The notes under the pieces were generated by a model. It had not been told where the DNA came from and searched no databases. It saw nothing but the letters and a program-made list of their open reading frames with translations. A DNA stretch of 64,000 bases. Source: Heterohyrax brucei. Its lineage: Eukaryota > Chordata > Mammalia > Hyracoidea > Procaviidae. Numbering within the stretch: the stretch's first letter is position 1; every line of letters starts with the position of its first letter. This document shows positions 22,261 through 34,429 of this stretch, in pieces. The stretch covers positions 108,909,431-108,973,430 of the forward strand of contig CM053146.1 of assembly GCA_028571685.1 (NCBI GenBank), given 5' to 3'. The position numbers were made by a program, and so were the translations under genes.

Positions 22261-22710
22261 TTCTTGGTTAAAATCAATAGATTTTAACTCAGTATTATGG
22301 AATTAGGTAGGTGTTAGATTTCTTATTTATACTGACTGACTGGTAGCTATTATTTTCAGAAGCAAAGAGGACTCATTTCCTGAAAGTCTAAAGCACTGTT
22401 TATATAGTATGGATGCAGAAATACCAATAAATGTTCTGCTTACTTTGAGGAGATTCTCTTTCCCTCAAAATACAACCTGTTGTTTTTCTGATGTAGCTTA
22501 ATTTATTTGACTTAAAATGTTAAAATGACAATACTTCTAGGAGAAGTATCACATTAAGCCTCATTAGCAATTCTCACCTTAGAATGAATGAGCTTTGTGC
22601 CTGGTTCTGAGAGATTTCCCAGAGGCAGAGGGAAAAAACACAAGCCCAGCAGCAGCAAGGAAAACAACTTTACCTTCCCCACAATTATACATGGTGTATT
22701 TGGATATCAG

Positions 22711-22872
22711 GAAACCCTGGTGGCATAGTGGTTAAGTGCTATTCCCGCTAATCATGAGGTCAGCAGTTTGAATCCACCAGGCACCCTTTTGAAACTCTAT
22801 GGGGAAAGTTCTATTCTGACCTAAAGCATTGTTATGAGTCGGAATCAACTCAGTGGCAGTGGGTTTGGTTTG
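22711..22872 (+). mobile_element. AfroSINE, near full length
   Basis: It starts 'aggaaaccctggtggcatag', with A-box region 'catagtggttaagtgctat' and B-box region 'gtcagcagtttgaatccacc', and ends 'cagtgggtttggtttggg'. Possible short flanks ggatat. One of the best preserved copies. Confidence 0.95.
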
Positions 22873-22879
22873 GGGATAT

Positions 22880-23309
22880 GTGAGTATGAAAGTTATTGAC
22901 AAAAAGAATGTTTTGGTCTCAGTATATGTCCCACCACTGCCTTCTGATGCCCCAACTGAGTAATCAGGCCTTAGAGTTACTACAAGTGCAGGCAGGATCA
23001 GATTTATTGGCCTTGATCAGCCATTGACATTATTTTTTCAATTTTAAATACTTTTAAAGCATAGTTACTACTGTTTGGGGAGACTGTTCACTGAATTTTG
23101 TGGCTGGAATTTAAAGTGTAAGGAAAAAAATACAGCTATAGTTCCTTGCTCCTGAACTTGACAGGTAGTTGAGATCTACTGTTGTCCCAGACACAACATC
23201 CCAACCAGGCCTGGGTCTATCCACAGTTTACCGGAAGAGGCAAGAACCCAGAATTAAGACAGCATGATGCATACAGTCAGGTAAATTGCCTATTGGTGAG
23301 GCAGTCATT
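22880..23309. other. Unique sequence, no gene
   Basis: Nothing nameable was found between the AfroSINE and the next MIR. Slightly AT-rich. Confidence 0.4.
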
Positions 23310-23480
23310 ATTTCACTGGGCTGGTAGTTGCAGACTGAGGTTCTAGTCTTCATTCTTCTACATGTGAACTATCCCTATCAGTTCACTTTCATTCTTTTGG
23401 CCTCACTTTCCCTGTTGGTAAAATGAGAATTAGGTAAGTCGATTCATAAGACTTTCTCTAGTTCTGAGATTGTGTGATTA
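23310..23480 (+). mobile_element. MIR SINE
   Basis: Blocks 'gaggttctagtcttcattct', 'ggcctcactttccctgttgg' and 'taaaatgagaattagg' follow the MIR core and 3' region. Ancient and diverged. Confidence 0.65.
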
Positions 23481-23532
23481 CTCCTTGGCAGTTTTATGCT
23501 TAACTAAGTGACACATGGCATGAGACAACTCA

Positions 23533-23574
23533 ACCTATTACCATTGAATCAATTCTGACTCACAGTTCCAAGGA
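23533..23574 (-). mobile_element. AfroSINE 3' end fragment
   Basis: 'attaccattgaatcaattct' and 'gactcacag' correspond to the antisense 3' end. The copy stops after about 40 bp. Confidence 0.7.
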
Positions 23575-23734
23575 TATCACACCTAGTTGGAATGTAAGTT
23601 CCTAGGCCAGGGTATCAGTGCTGCCCAAGCCCCTGAACAGTTGTCTCTCATTGCCAACAAAGAGCAAAGATGCAGAAGTTTGTCTCTATTTGCCTCAGCC
23701 TGTCCTATTCTCACTCAGGGATATCCCTGTAGAC

Positions 23735-24400
23735 GACTCTGGAATCCCAACCCTCACTTGGCCAAGTTATTTAAATTCTCTGAACATCGATTTTTTATGC
23801 AAAGTGGGAATGGTAATATTTATCTTGTTGGGCTTTTGATCAGAATCAGCTTTCATAATGTATATAACATACTATCTGAGGCATCTAGTGCTGCTTCAAC
23901 AGAAATATCACAAGTGGATGGCTTTAAAAAGAGAAATTTTATTTTGTCATAGTCCAGTACTCTAAAAGTCCAAATTCAGGATATCAGCTCCAGGGGAAGG
24001 CTTTCTCTGCTGGCTCTGGAAGAACTTTGCTGTCACTGTTCTCTTGGACTAGGAGCTTGTGGCCTGCGGAGACCCCAGGTCCTTTTCAAACGATGCACTC
24101 AGCTCCTGACACTTCTTCTTCCTGGTGGTACAAGGTCCCCAACTCTCTCTGCTAGCTTGTTTCCTTTATACCTTATTGCCTCAAGGCACAATACAGTCTT
24201 ACACACTGAGCCCTGTCCACCAACAGAAGAACCGCCCATCATCTGTCATTAACACGCACAGCATATAGAAACATCACAAAAAAAACTAGGAATCATGGCA
24301 CAGCCAAATGGCTACACACAATATTCAGGGCACACAACTGAATCCATAACACTTAACTAGCACAGTGCCTGGCAGACGCTGACAATCTTTTTTACCCTTT
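23735..24400 (+). mobile_element. MIR SINE split by an LTR
   Basis: The left part ('actctggaatcccaaccctc' through 'gtgggaatggtaatatttat') and the right part ('ttaactagcacagtgcctgg') join as one MIR. The LTR at 23875-24350 intervenes. Confidence 0.75.
23875..24350 (-). mobile_element. MaLR-like solitary LTR, subtype A
   Basis: Antisense blocks 'catctagtgctgcttcaac', 'caagtggatggctttaaaa', 'atatcagctccaggggaagg' and the end 'acaactgaatccataac' match the other elephant-type LTRs. It is inserted in a MIR. Solitary fossil. Confidence 0.8.
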
Positions 24401-25079
24401 GTAGTCACACCTTGTGCTTTCTAATTCTCCCTCCAGGTTAAAGGAAAAGGAATGATCAGGCCAATGGGATGACTTCCCCAGCCCCTGTGGAGTTCAGTCT
24501 TCTGTCTCAGACTACAAAAGGCCTTTGTTATTTTAAAAAGGATCCCAGACATGTGGCGTACAAGTGGAAAGGAGCGTTATCTTGCTGAACTGGGGCATCA
24601 TCTAGATTCTAAGCACAAACTTCTCCAAGTCCATTCCTGAGTCTGCTCATGTTTTTTCTTAGGAAACTGGGGATTTCGATGAGACAGAGCAGAAAGAATG
24701 GCCACCCTCCCTCACGTCCTTCTCCACATGCCGGAACAGACAACTGGCTGGGCTCTTTTGCAAAGCAGTGGCAGCTGGTGGGGTTTCTTGCCTGGGAGCT
24801 GGTGGCACTGGCATCAACGGTTGTTTGCAAGGATTCCATCTCCACAGCTGGCTACGGGGGTCAGTGAGAGACAGGTGGAGAGAGGAGGGTGATGCGCAGG
24901 AGCAGCTGGACTCCTAGGAGGTCCTACAGAGAACGGCATTGCAGACCTGAGCACCTGGGAAAGATTCAGGGACCTGAGCTCTGGGTCGTCGGTGTAGGGC
25001 GCACTTGGCGTGCTTCCTGTTGCCTGCAGAGAACTGGTCATGCTTCTCTGCCTAGTGTCCTTCCCAGCACAGCCCCTGC
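24401..25079. other. Unique, GC-richer sequence, no gene
   Basis: Overlapping open frames of 64-111 residues on both strands at 24609-25224 have compositionally simple products and no domains. No splice-bounded exon could be supported. Confidence 0.35.
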
Positions 25080-25635
25080 CTGGCTCTCCAGGGACCTCCG
25101 CCTCCCACAACACCCCCACGCCAGCTCCTCGGCGTCTGTCTCCAAGCTCATCTCAGTCTGGAAGGCCGTCCTTGCCTTTCCTATATTGAAAACCCTGTTC
25201 TCAGTCTCTGGCTTCTATGCATAGATCTTGCTGTCAGTCCTCTGTGCCTGTAGAGCATTTATACCTCCTTTATGGATTCTTCACCTCCATTATGCCATAG
25301 CTTTCAATTCACATGTCCTACAAGGTCACTGTAAGTCTAAACCAACTCAGTGGCAACAGGTGTAGCAATGGGTGGCATAGTGATTAAGTGCTACGTCTGC
25401 CAACCAAACGGTCAGCACTTCAAATCCGCCAGGCACTCCTGGGAAACTCTCTGGAGAAGTTCTAATCTGTCCTTTAGGGTCACTATGAGTTGGAATTGAC
25501 TCGACGGCTGTGTTTGTTTGTTTTAATTCTTCCACTAAGTATTTGCTACTTGGGAACAGACATTTTGAATGATTTTGCGTAAATCTCCAGCACTCAGACT
25601 GCGCTTGACGTGGATGGAGTGCTCCATAAACCTCT
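25080..25635 (+). mobile_element. LINE L2 3' end holding SINE copies
   Basis: The left part ('ttctcagtctctggcttct', 'tgtagagcatttatacctcc') and the right part ('ctccagcactcagactgcg', 'tggatggagtgctccataaa') follow the L2 3' end. SINE material at 25315-25520 interrupts it. Confidence 0.6.
25315..25520 (+). mobile_element. Two adjacent AfroSINE pieces
   Basis: A 3' fragment ('ctacaaggtcactgtaagtc', 'ccaactcagtggcaacagg') is followed directly by a near-complete copy with A-box region 'gtggcatagtgattaagtgc', B-box region 'gtcagcacttcaaatccgcc' and 3' end 'tggaattgactcgacggc'. Confidence 0.85.
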
Positions 25636-26555
25636 CTTACATGGAGCTGAGCCTTGTTGCAACCAAGTTTAAAAAGAGAACTTGATGTTTTGTCTCCATG
25701 TGGCTGTGACTATGACCAAGACGACCAAGTGGCTCAGAGTACCAGGAACCCAGTCAGCACTGACATCAATCAGTGCCTATTGGAGAATGGACATGCACAG
25801 ATAAAAACTGGAAACTGGACTCAGTTGTTTAAAAATAACACTCTCTTTAGTCACTTTCTTCCATATTCAAATTATTTTTACTTGTCCATTTTAAAACCCT
25901 TCTACAGTGGTAGCAGAATTACATCTTCAGCTTCCAGGAGCCATTTGGTGTGTTTTAATCCCCTTCTTTTGTATCTTTATAATACTAGAGAAGAAGTTGA
26001 TGGGATTAAAGCTAATAATTATCATGCACGTGTGTTCAGAACTCTATCGCATACACATAAAAAATCAGAACAGCTAGCTGAGGGGAATTTTTCTTCCACA
26101 AAAACTAATAGGTTAAACATAGGATCATATCTTCTGGATTCTCTACCCATTTTTCATGGAAGTATTCCAAATCTAATTAAGGGCATTTATGCAAACTGCT
26201 TTCATTTATACCTAATTACCATGTAGTACAATAACTATTGTGTACACTACTGTATGCGTCAGATTAACTTTGCTGTAAATTTTATTGGCTTGCCACATTA
26301 AACTGTTCAAAAGCACACTCTGTCTTCAGCAAGTGTGGCTGACCATTCCCAGAGGACAGTTGTCTGCTCACGTCAAAGCCCCTGGTCAGGGCTTTGATGG
26401 GGATTACCCTTGAAGCCGGTTCTGTACCATTCATAAACGGCACTTGGCACTTGGCTAGTCATCATAGGCTGCCTTAGATGACTTCACAAACACCTAAAAA
26501 ACAGTCTATTGACACAATGTGGAGCTCCATAAAGTAAGCTTAGAGCCTACAGAAC
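25636..26555. other. Unique sequence with the window's longest open frame
   Basis: A 190-codon stop-free stretch lies at 25654-26226 (plus), but its first codon is TTG and the only in-frame ATG is at its very end. The product has no domain, signal or membrane pattern, so I treat it as chance. The rest is repeat-free apart from a short SINE-tail-like motif near 26438. Confidence 0.5.
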
Positions 26556-26760
26556 CCTCCCAGTTGCTGTTAACTCTGACTCCTGGACACCCCACATTAT
26601 GTCAGAGTAGAGCTATGCTCCACAGAGTTTTCAATGGCTAATTTTTTTTTTTTGTGAGAAGATTGCCAGGCTTTTCTTCTGAGGCCCTTCTGGGTAGACT
26701 CAAACCTCTGATCTTTTGGTTAGCAACTGAGCGCATTAGCTACTTGCATTACGTAAGAGC
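26556..26760 (-). mobile_element. AfroSINE, long type
   Basis: An antisense copy: 'agttgctgttaactctgact', 'ttatgtcagagtagagctat', 'gttttcaatggctaatttt', 'ccttctgggtagactcaaac' and 'ttttggttagcaactgagcg'. Confidence 0.9.
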
Positions 26761-27009
26761 ATTTCAGAATGTTTAGTGAATGGGAAATCTTTGGAGGACT
26801 TGCAGGACTTATAATCTGGAAGGAAGATCTAATATCTTTTTTAATGAATTCCTCCAATAATCATTCAAAAGAGAGATGTAATTTTAATTTTTTATTACCT
26901 TCAGACCTTTCAGATACTGCTAAAATAACAATTCTTCCATTTGCTCTGTAGATCACAGCAGACTCCTGAGGATGAGGCAGGGGAGGGACAGTGTGGGAAT
27001 ATGGAAAAA

Positions 27010-27110
27010 GATCCGGGATGAGAGTTGGTCTTAGTTCTGTCACTAATGGGGGATTTTGGACAAGTCACAGATGCCCCTTGGGATTTCTGCTCTGTAAAAG
27101 GTGCTCGATT
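27010..27110 (+). mobile_element. MIR SINE
   Basis: 'gagttggtcttagttctgtc', 'ttggacaagtcacagatgcc' and 'tttctgctctgtaaaaggtg' are the MIR core in order. Confidence 0.7.
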
Positions 27111-27860
27111 AGCCTGAAGCTGCTCATCTCCCAGGACTGCTGACTGCAGCGAATAGGGCTAACCAGACAGAAATGTCAGGGCTAGATATTGTGAAGGCCG
27201 GGAGACTAACTGGTGCTAACATTAGTATTCCTGTGTAGTCCACTCCATGCTGTGTGTAGATCAGGGGTCTGCCAAGAGACAGAGAGACGTGACAGGGTCC
27301 TAAAAGCCATAGGGAAGATTTGCTGACCTGAAAATCACCCTGTATCTTTGTCAAGCAAACTGTCACTTGCCCTTGTCTCCACAGCCTTTCTCGACCTTCT
27401 GGGTCTTATTTCTGAGTTGTCACTTCTTACTATAACTACTGGTCACTCCAACAAAATTCAGCAACATGTGGTAGAGAGAACTTGCCAAGATGCTTCTGTT
27501 AGGATAAGCTTGGAGATTTTCCAGGGCTGAGAGCAATTCAGGTTGCCTGATGGATTAATCTGATATTCCTGAGATAAGAGTTGAGCTCCCAGTTCCATAA
27601 AGTATACATTCCCCCAAAGCACTGCATTGACTGACAACTATTCAACCTAAGCAACAAAGTCTGAGAATGAGGAATGAGGATGGTGACACCCACAGGGCGT
27701 CAGCTGAATGGTGATCTCCATTCAGGAGAGAACCGGCCCCATGGAGTACAGAGATCTCACCACCTACAGCTGCACTGCTTTGGGGATCACTCAGCTGCAG
27801 TGTTTAGGTCCAGGCCACTCTCTTCCCAGGCAGCTCCCAGGCAATCATTGAGCATGTCGC
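27111..27860. other. Unique sequence, no gene
   Basis: No repeat or exon is recognised. Short open frames on both strands carry no domain features. Confidence 0.4.
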
Positions 27861-27861
27861 A

Positions 27862-28265
27862 AGAATGGAATTGTATCGTCCAAAAATTTACACTGAAGTA
27901 CTAACTACTGGTACCTACGAACAAGACATTATAACGTTGGAAAAGGGTCTGTGAAGACGTTCAGTAAACGCAAGGTCATATTGGTGTAGCGTGGGTCCCA
28001 GTCTAATCTGAGTTCCACCTTATAAAAGAGAGGAGGTAAAAGACAGACAGTTAAGACAGCGTGTGAAGATGCATCTACACACCAAAGAATGACTGGGTCA
28101 ACCAGAAGCCAGAAGATGCAGGAAAAGATCTCCCAGTGACTTCAGAGGGAACATGGTCTTAATGACAAGTGAATTTGGACTATCAGTGTCTAAAACTGCA
28201 CAACAATAATTTTTCATTCCAATAAGCCATCACTTTATGGTGTTTTCTAACAGCAAATACAGCAT
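27862..28265 (+). mobile_element. MLT1-type (MaLR) LTR, old
   Basis: Sense-strand blocks 'ggaattgtatcgtccaaaaa', 'aacgcaaggtcatattggtg', 'tccaccttataaaagagagg', 'ccagaagccagaagatgc', 'cttcagagggaacatgg' and a final 'caataagccatcactttatg' follow MLT1 in order. Highly diverged solitary fossil. Confidence 0.7.
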
Positions 28266-28715
28266 GCCAGGGCCACTTCTGCCCAACACAGAACTCCTTT
28301 AACAGGCGATCTTTGCTCTGGATGAAGTGCCCACTGGGCTAGGTGCACATCCTTAGAGCTGGGCTGCAGTCTGAGGCTCTCCCTTTCCCCTCTCGTTGTA
28401 TGGCGTCACCTCTACTTCCTGGACGAAGGCTTCTTACTGCCTACTCATATTCCCTCTCCCCTTAATCTTACATTAAGTAGTTTTCTCCTAAATAGCTCCT
28501 GCACTTCTAACTCTGTTTTGATGTCTGCTTCCCAGAGGAACTGAAGTAGGATATATGCCCAATATATGAGAATTTTATTTTTAAAAGTTTATTTTGACTC
28601 AAAATAAAGGGCCACAGTGTCTTTCCCACAATTTTAAGATCCCCAAATCTCTGCAACTGGTAAAAGTAGGCCTGACATCGTATGAGGCTACTTACAATCT
28701 TTGGTTATTCTGCTT
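28266..28715. other. Unique sequence, no gene
   Basis: Nothing nameable was found before the RTE fragment. An A/T-rich patch lies near 28560-28610. Confidence 0.4.
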
Positions 28716-29510
28716 AACATTTCAAGATCTATCCCAAAGTGCAATGCTGTTATTGACAGGATAATAACCATAAGCTTACAAGGAGGGCCAGTGAATAGTA
28801 CTGCTATTCAAATTTATACAGAAGAAATTAAAAGATTTTTGTCAGCTTCTGTATTCTGACATTGATCAAACACGCAATCAAGATGCTTTGATAACTGATG
28901 GTGTTTGAAATATGAAAGATGGAAGAACAGAAGAGTCAGTGGTCAGAAAATATGGGCTTGGTAATAGAAACAAAGCCAGAGATCACATGATAAAATTTTG
29001 GAAAATCAACTTCTTCGTTGCGTATTCCTTTTTTCTACAACATAAATGGTGACTATACATGTGGATCTCACTGGAGAGAATTCACAGGAATCAAATCAAC
29101 TAGGTATGTGGAAAGAGGTGATGGAGAAGCTCAATGTCAACTGTCAGAATGAGGCTAGGGGCTAACTGAGAAACAGCCCATTAGCTGATCATATGCAAGT
29201 TCAAGATCAACTGAAGAAAATTAAAACAATTCCCTGAAAGTCAAAGTACAACCTTGAGCAAGTATATCCCACCTGAACTTAGAACCCATATCAAGAACAG
29301 ATTTGACACATTGAACACTAATGACCGAAGACCACGTGAGTTGTGGAATGACATCAAGGATATCGTATAAGAAGGCAAAAGGTCATTAAAGAGGCAGGAA
29401 AGAAGGAAAAGACCAAAACAGATGTCAGAAAAAAATCTGAAACTTGCTTTTGAACACGTGAGCAGAGTGGCTGAAGTGAACCGAAGAAACGCTTTCTCAT
29501 CTCACCTCTG
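28716..29510 (+). mobile_element. RTE LINE fragment (endonuclease region)
   Basis: It corresponds to the endonuclease-coding part of the longer copies: 'catttcaagatctatccc', 'gctattcaaatttatacag', 'acattgatcaaacacgcaat', 'ttgtggaatgacatcaagg'. It is truncated at both ends and shifted in several places, so no product is possible. It lies just upstream of the minus-strand L1. Confidence 0.88.
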
Positions 29511-30538
29511 GAAACGACTGCCAATTTAGTCTCAAGGAACCACTTGAACTAAGAAGCACACTCTGAGTATTATTTTCTGTTTTATAGTCTAGTCTAATCT
29601 TTGTTTGAAGAGTTGGCTTCAGAATGGTTTTAGGTTAGGATTCACAGAGTCTGGGAACGAGGTCTTCTGGGGCTCCTGTAGTCTCACTCAGACCATTAAG
29701 TCTGTTCTTTTCCTGAGAATTTGAGTTCTGCATCATTCTTTTCTCCTACTCCATTAGGAACTCTCTGTTGTATTCTCTGTCAGGCTGGTTGTTGGTGGAT
29801 AGCCAGGCACCATATGGTTCTTCTGGTCTCATGCTGATGGAATCTCTCACTTACATGGTCCTTTTGTCTCTTTGGTCACTACATTTATCTTTGGTGTTCT
29901 TCATTTTTCTTTGCTCCAGGTGGGTTGGGAACAACTGATGCATCCTTGAGGGCCACTCATTAGCTTTTAAGACCTCAGACACACTCACCAAAGTGGAATG
30001 CAGAACACTTTCTTAATCAACTTCATCATGCCAATTGACCAAGATGTCCACCTGAAAACATGGTCCCTTGACCCCGGGCCCTGCAACACTGTGACTCAAT
30101 GTGTTTAGTTGTACTCAGGAAATTCTTAGCTTTTGGTTCAGTCCAATGGTGTTGATCCCCCTGTATTGTGTGTTGTCCCCTCCACCTAAGATAATTCCTG
30201 TCTTCTGTCTCATTAGTGAATTCCCTTCTCCCTCCCTCTCCACTACTGTAACTATCAGAGAATATTTTATTCTATATTTAAACCTTTTCTTGAGTTTTTA
30301 TAATAGTGGTTGTGTATAATATTTGTCCTTTGTGACTAATTTCACTCAGAATAATGCCTTTCAGATTCATCTATGTTATAAGACGTTCTTGGATTTACCA
30401 TTGTTCTTTACTGTTGTTTAGTATTCCATCATACGTATATGCCATTATTTGTTTGTCCATTCATCTGCTGATGAGCACCTAGGTTGATTCCATCTTTTTG
30501 CTATTGCAAACATGCTACAATTAACATAGGTGTGCATA

Positions 30539-30875
30539 TGAGGTCCTGACAAGTAAGTTCATGAACTCATCTTAGAAAAAGTGCTACATAGCTCATTGCT
30601 GAATATTGCTATGGTCACTTTCAAAGTACTTCCCTTGGAAAGCTATATTCAAATGCCAGTGCTTAGTCCACCTTTCAAAGCAATTCTGGAACTCCTTTTC
30701 TGAAATGGCCATCAGAACTGTCATCCTATTACCTTTGATGCCCTGAATGTCATCAAAATGTCTTTCTTTCAATATTTACTTTATCTTTGGGTAAAGAAAA
30801 AAGTAATAGGAGGCCAGGTCAGGTGAGTAAGGAGGGTGTGCCAATACAATTATTTCTTTACTGGCCAAAAGCTCC
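30539..30875. mobile_element. Mariner DNA transposon, one end only
   Basis: It starts with the same terminal repeat and sub-terminal sequence as the element at 46997 ('aagtaagttcatgaactc', 'atcttagaaaaagtgctaca'), then C-terminal transposase sequence on the minus strand. It stops where the RTE begins, and its other end is absent from both sides, so material was lost when or after the RTE landed. Confidence 0.85.
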
Positions 30876-30889
30876 CTCCTTTTATTCAA

Positions 30890-33800
30890 TCTTCATAGCC
30901 AGTGAAAATTTTACGAATAGCAGCAGATTTGTCAGATATAGCACCAGAAAACGACACACACACCCCAGGTTGAAAGGCATGGGAAAACAACTGGAAAAGA
31001 GCTGCCTCTTCAAAGTAGAGTCAGCCTTAATGATGTGGATGGCATAAAGCTTTTAGGACCTTCATTCGCTGATGTGGTGTGACTCAAAATGAGAAGAAAC
31101 AGCTGCAAACATCCATTAATAATCAGAACATGGAATGTATGAAGTGTGAATCTAGGAACGTTGGAAATCGTCAAGAAAGAAATGGAATGCATAAAAATTG
31201 ATAGCCTGGGCATTAGTGAAGCTGAAATGGACCAGTATTGGCCACCCTGAATCTGACAGTCATATTGCATACCACGCAGGGAACATAAACTTGAAGATAA
31301 ACAGTGTTGCATTCATCATCAAAAAGAACACTTTAAGATCAGTCCTGAAATATAATGCTATTATTGATAGGATAATATCCATACAGCTACAAAGAAAGCC
31401 AGTTAATATGACTATTATTCAAACTTACACACCAACTACTAGGCCAAAGACAAAGAAACTGAAGATTTTTACCAGCTTTTGCAGTCTGAAATTGATCAAA
31501 CACACAGTCAGGATGTGTTGATAATTACTGGTGACTGGAATGCAAAAGTTGGAAAGAAAGAAGGATTGGTAGTTGGAAAATACAGCCTTGGTGAATAGAA
31601 TCAATGCCAGAGATCACATGATAGAATTTTGCAAGATTAATGACTTATTCATTGTAAACTTTTTTTACCAACATAAATGGCTACTATATACATGGAACTC
31701 ACTGGAGGGAATACACAGGAACCAAGTCGACTACATCTGTGGAAAAAGACAATTGAAAAGCTCCAAATCAGCAGTCGGAACAAACCAGGTACTGACTGTG
31801 TCACAGATCATCAGTTGCTCCTATGCAAATTCAAATCGAAATTGAAGAAACTTAGAACCAAGGCCATAAGAGCCAAAGTATGACCTTGAGTATATCCCTC
31901 CTCAGTTTAAAGCCCATCTCAAGAACAGATTTGATATGTTGACCACAAGTGATGGAAAACCAGACAAATCGTGGAATGACATCAAAGACATCATCTGCGA
32001 AGAAAGCAAGAGGTCATTAAAAAGAGAACAAAGAAAAAAAAGACCAAACTGGAAGTCAGAAGAGACTCTGAAACTTGCTGTTGAACATCAAGCAGCTAAA
32101 GCAGGAGGAAATGGCAAAGTAGAAGACCTAAACAGATTCCAAAGGGCAGCAAGAGAAGACAAAATAAAATATTATAATGACAAGTATAAACAGCTGGAAA
32201 TGGAAAACTAAAAGAGAAGAACAAGTTCTGCTTTTCTCAAGCTGAAAGAACTGAAGAAAAAATTCAAGCCTCAAGTTGCAATAGTAAAGGATTCTATAGG
32301 GAAAAGATTAAATGACTCAGGGAGCATCAAAAGAAGATGGAAGGAATACACAGACATACCAGAAAGAACTATTCGATGTTCAGCCATTTGAAGAGGTAGC
32401 ATGTGATCAGGAACCAATGGTACTGAAGGAAGAAGTTGAAGCTGCTTTGAAGGTACTGTCAAAAGCAAGGCTTCAGGAATTGATGAAATATCAGCTGAGA
32501 TATTTCAACAAACAGAAGCAGTGCTGGAAGTGCTCACTTGTCTATGTCAAGAAATTTGGAGGACATCTACCTGGCCAACTGACTGGAAGATATCCATATT
32601 TACGTCCATTCGAAAGAAAGGTGATCCAATCAAATGCGGAAATTACCAAACAATATCATTAATATTACATTGCTGATGACAGATGGTTCTTTGCTGAGAG
32701 CAAAGAATACCAGAAAGATATATACCTGTATTTCATTGACTATGCAAAGGCATTTGACTGTGTGGATCGATACAAGTTATGGCTAACATTGTGTAAAATA
32801 GGAATTCCAGAACACTTAATTGTGCTCTTAAAGAATCGATATATGGATCAAGAGGCAGTCGTGCAAACAGAACAAGGGGACACTGAATGGTTTAAAGTCA
32901 GGAAAGGTGTTTGTTAAGGGTTGTATCACCATACCTTTTCAAATAATTCAAGAAGCTGGATTACATGAAGAAGAACAAGGTATCAGAGCTGGAGGATGAC
33001 TCATTAACAACCTGCATTATGGAGACGACACTACTTGCTGGAGGTGAAGAAGATTTGAAACACTTACTAATGAAGATCAAAGACCACAGCCTACAGTATG
33101 GATTGCACCTCAACATCAAGAAAACAAAAATCCTCACAACTGGACCAGTAAGCACCATGGTCATAGATGGAGAAAGGGTTAAGGTTGTCAAGGCATTTCG
33201 TTTTACTTAGGTCCACAATCAACACCTGTTAAAGTAGCAGTCACAAAATTGAAAGACACATTGCACTGGGAAAATCTGCTGCAAAGGACCTCTTAAAAGT
33301 ACTGAAAAGTAAAGATGTCACCTTGAAGACTAAAGTGCACCTCACCCAAACCATGGTATTTTCAGTCACATTATATGCATGTAAACCTGGAAAATGAACA
33401 AGGAGGACAGGAGAAGAATTGATGCCTTTGAATTGTGGTGCTGCCACCAAAAGAACAAACAGACCTGTTCTGGAAGAAGTACAACCGGAGTACTCCTTGG
33501 AAGCAAGACTGCATCTTACATGCTTTGGACATGTGGTCAGGAAGGATCAGTCCCTGGAGAAGGACATCATGCTTGGTAGAATGGAGGGTCAGTGAAAAAG
33601 AGGAAGACCCTCAATGAGATGGATTGACACAGTGACTGCAACAATGAGATTAAGCATAAAAACAACTGTGGACAAGAATAAAAGGGGGTGCACCCTGACA
33701 TCCCCACTAAAAGACCTCAGTTGATGGTCCAGTGGTTTGGGGGTTCCCCTGGGAGCATGGCTCCTCACCCTGACGCTGCCCTTGACCATAAATCATAACG

Positions 33801-34204
33801 AAGGTCCACGCTTCAGACAGGAATGGATTGGACTTGGCGATGCAGTGACCATATATTGGATGCACTTTATGGTTCTATGTATCTATAGGATGTCATCCTA
33901 TTGACCTCTGGCTGAAGGAAGGAGAGTGGGTGGAGAGGAGAGGAAAGGAGACTGTTGGGAGAAGGAGACATGTATGGAGCAGAGAGGAATAGTGTGCTGT
34001 CACCGGGCAGGGAGAGCAGTGGAAACTGCATATAGGTGGGTATGTAAATTTACACGGGAATGTACATTTTCACTGAGTTATATTAAATAAAAAATTAAAA
34101 AAAAAAAACAACTGTGGACATGGTTCAAGACTGGGCAGTGCTTCATTCTGTTGTGCTCAGGGTCCCTATGAGACAGAACTGACTCGACAGCACCCAACAA
34201 CAAC
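30890..34204 (+). mobile_element. RTE LINE, nearly full length but dead
   Basis: It opens with RTE 5' sequence ('gccagtgaaaattttacg'), then 'atgagaagaaacagctgc'. Frame pieces give an apurinic-endonuclease-type part ('...HMIEFCKINDLFIVNFFYQH...' from 31573) and reverse transcriptase ('YFIDYAKAFDCVDRYKLW' near 32730; 'NNLHYGDDTTLLAGGEEDL', the YADD-like site, near 33010). A segment is missing at about 32665. The 3' end is 'gacagcacccaacaacaac'. It is inserted in the L1 beside the mariner piece. Confidence 0.92.
33675..34103 (+). mobile_element. L1 3' UTR insertion with 17 bp target duplication
   Basis: A 5'-truncated L1-type 3' end ('cttcagacaggaatggattg', 'gagtgggtggagaggagag') ends in 'gagttatattaaataaa' and an A-rich tail. 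Flanks 'aaaaacaactgtggaca' at 33658-33674 and 34104-34120 are identical over 17 bp; the first A residues of the right copy may belong to the tail. It split the RTE 3' UTR. Confidence 0.88.
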
Positions 34205-34429
34205 AACAGCATGGCACATCTATTTCTTGCTTTTTAATGAAGTGCCCAAATGATTTCCAAAGTGGCTGTACCGTTCACATTCCTTCCAACAGTATAGAAG
34301 TGTTGCAGACTTTCTACAACCTCTCCAACATTTGTTATTTTGAATTTTTTGTATTAACACTAGTCTTGTTGGGTTGAGACAGATTACACTGTAGTTTTGA
34401 TCTGCATTTCTCTAGTGGCTAATGACCGT

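Noticed and set aside
22711-22872. tRNA gene, from the A- and B-box-like sequences
   Set aside because: The boxes belong to the tRNA-derived head of a SINE; no acceptor stem or cloverleaf can be drawn.
24609-25224. Possible GC-rich exon or CpG island
   Set aside because: CpG density is modest, frames overlap in several phases, and no consistent splice sites or domain could be identified.
25654-26226. 190-codon open stretch, the longest in the window
   Set aside because: It begins at TTG, its only ATG is at the end, the product has no recognisable domain, and nothing marks it as an exon.
30890-34204. Intact reverse transcriptase gene
   Set aside because: Endonuclease and RT motifs are visible, but the frame is broken repeatedly, part of the RT region is missing and an L1 tail interrupts the 3' part.
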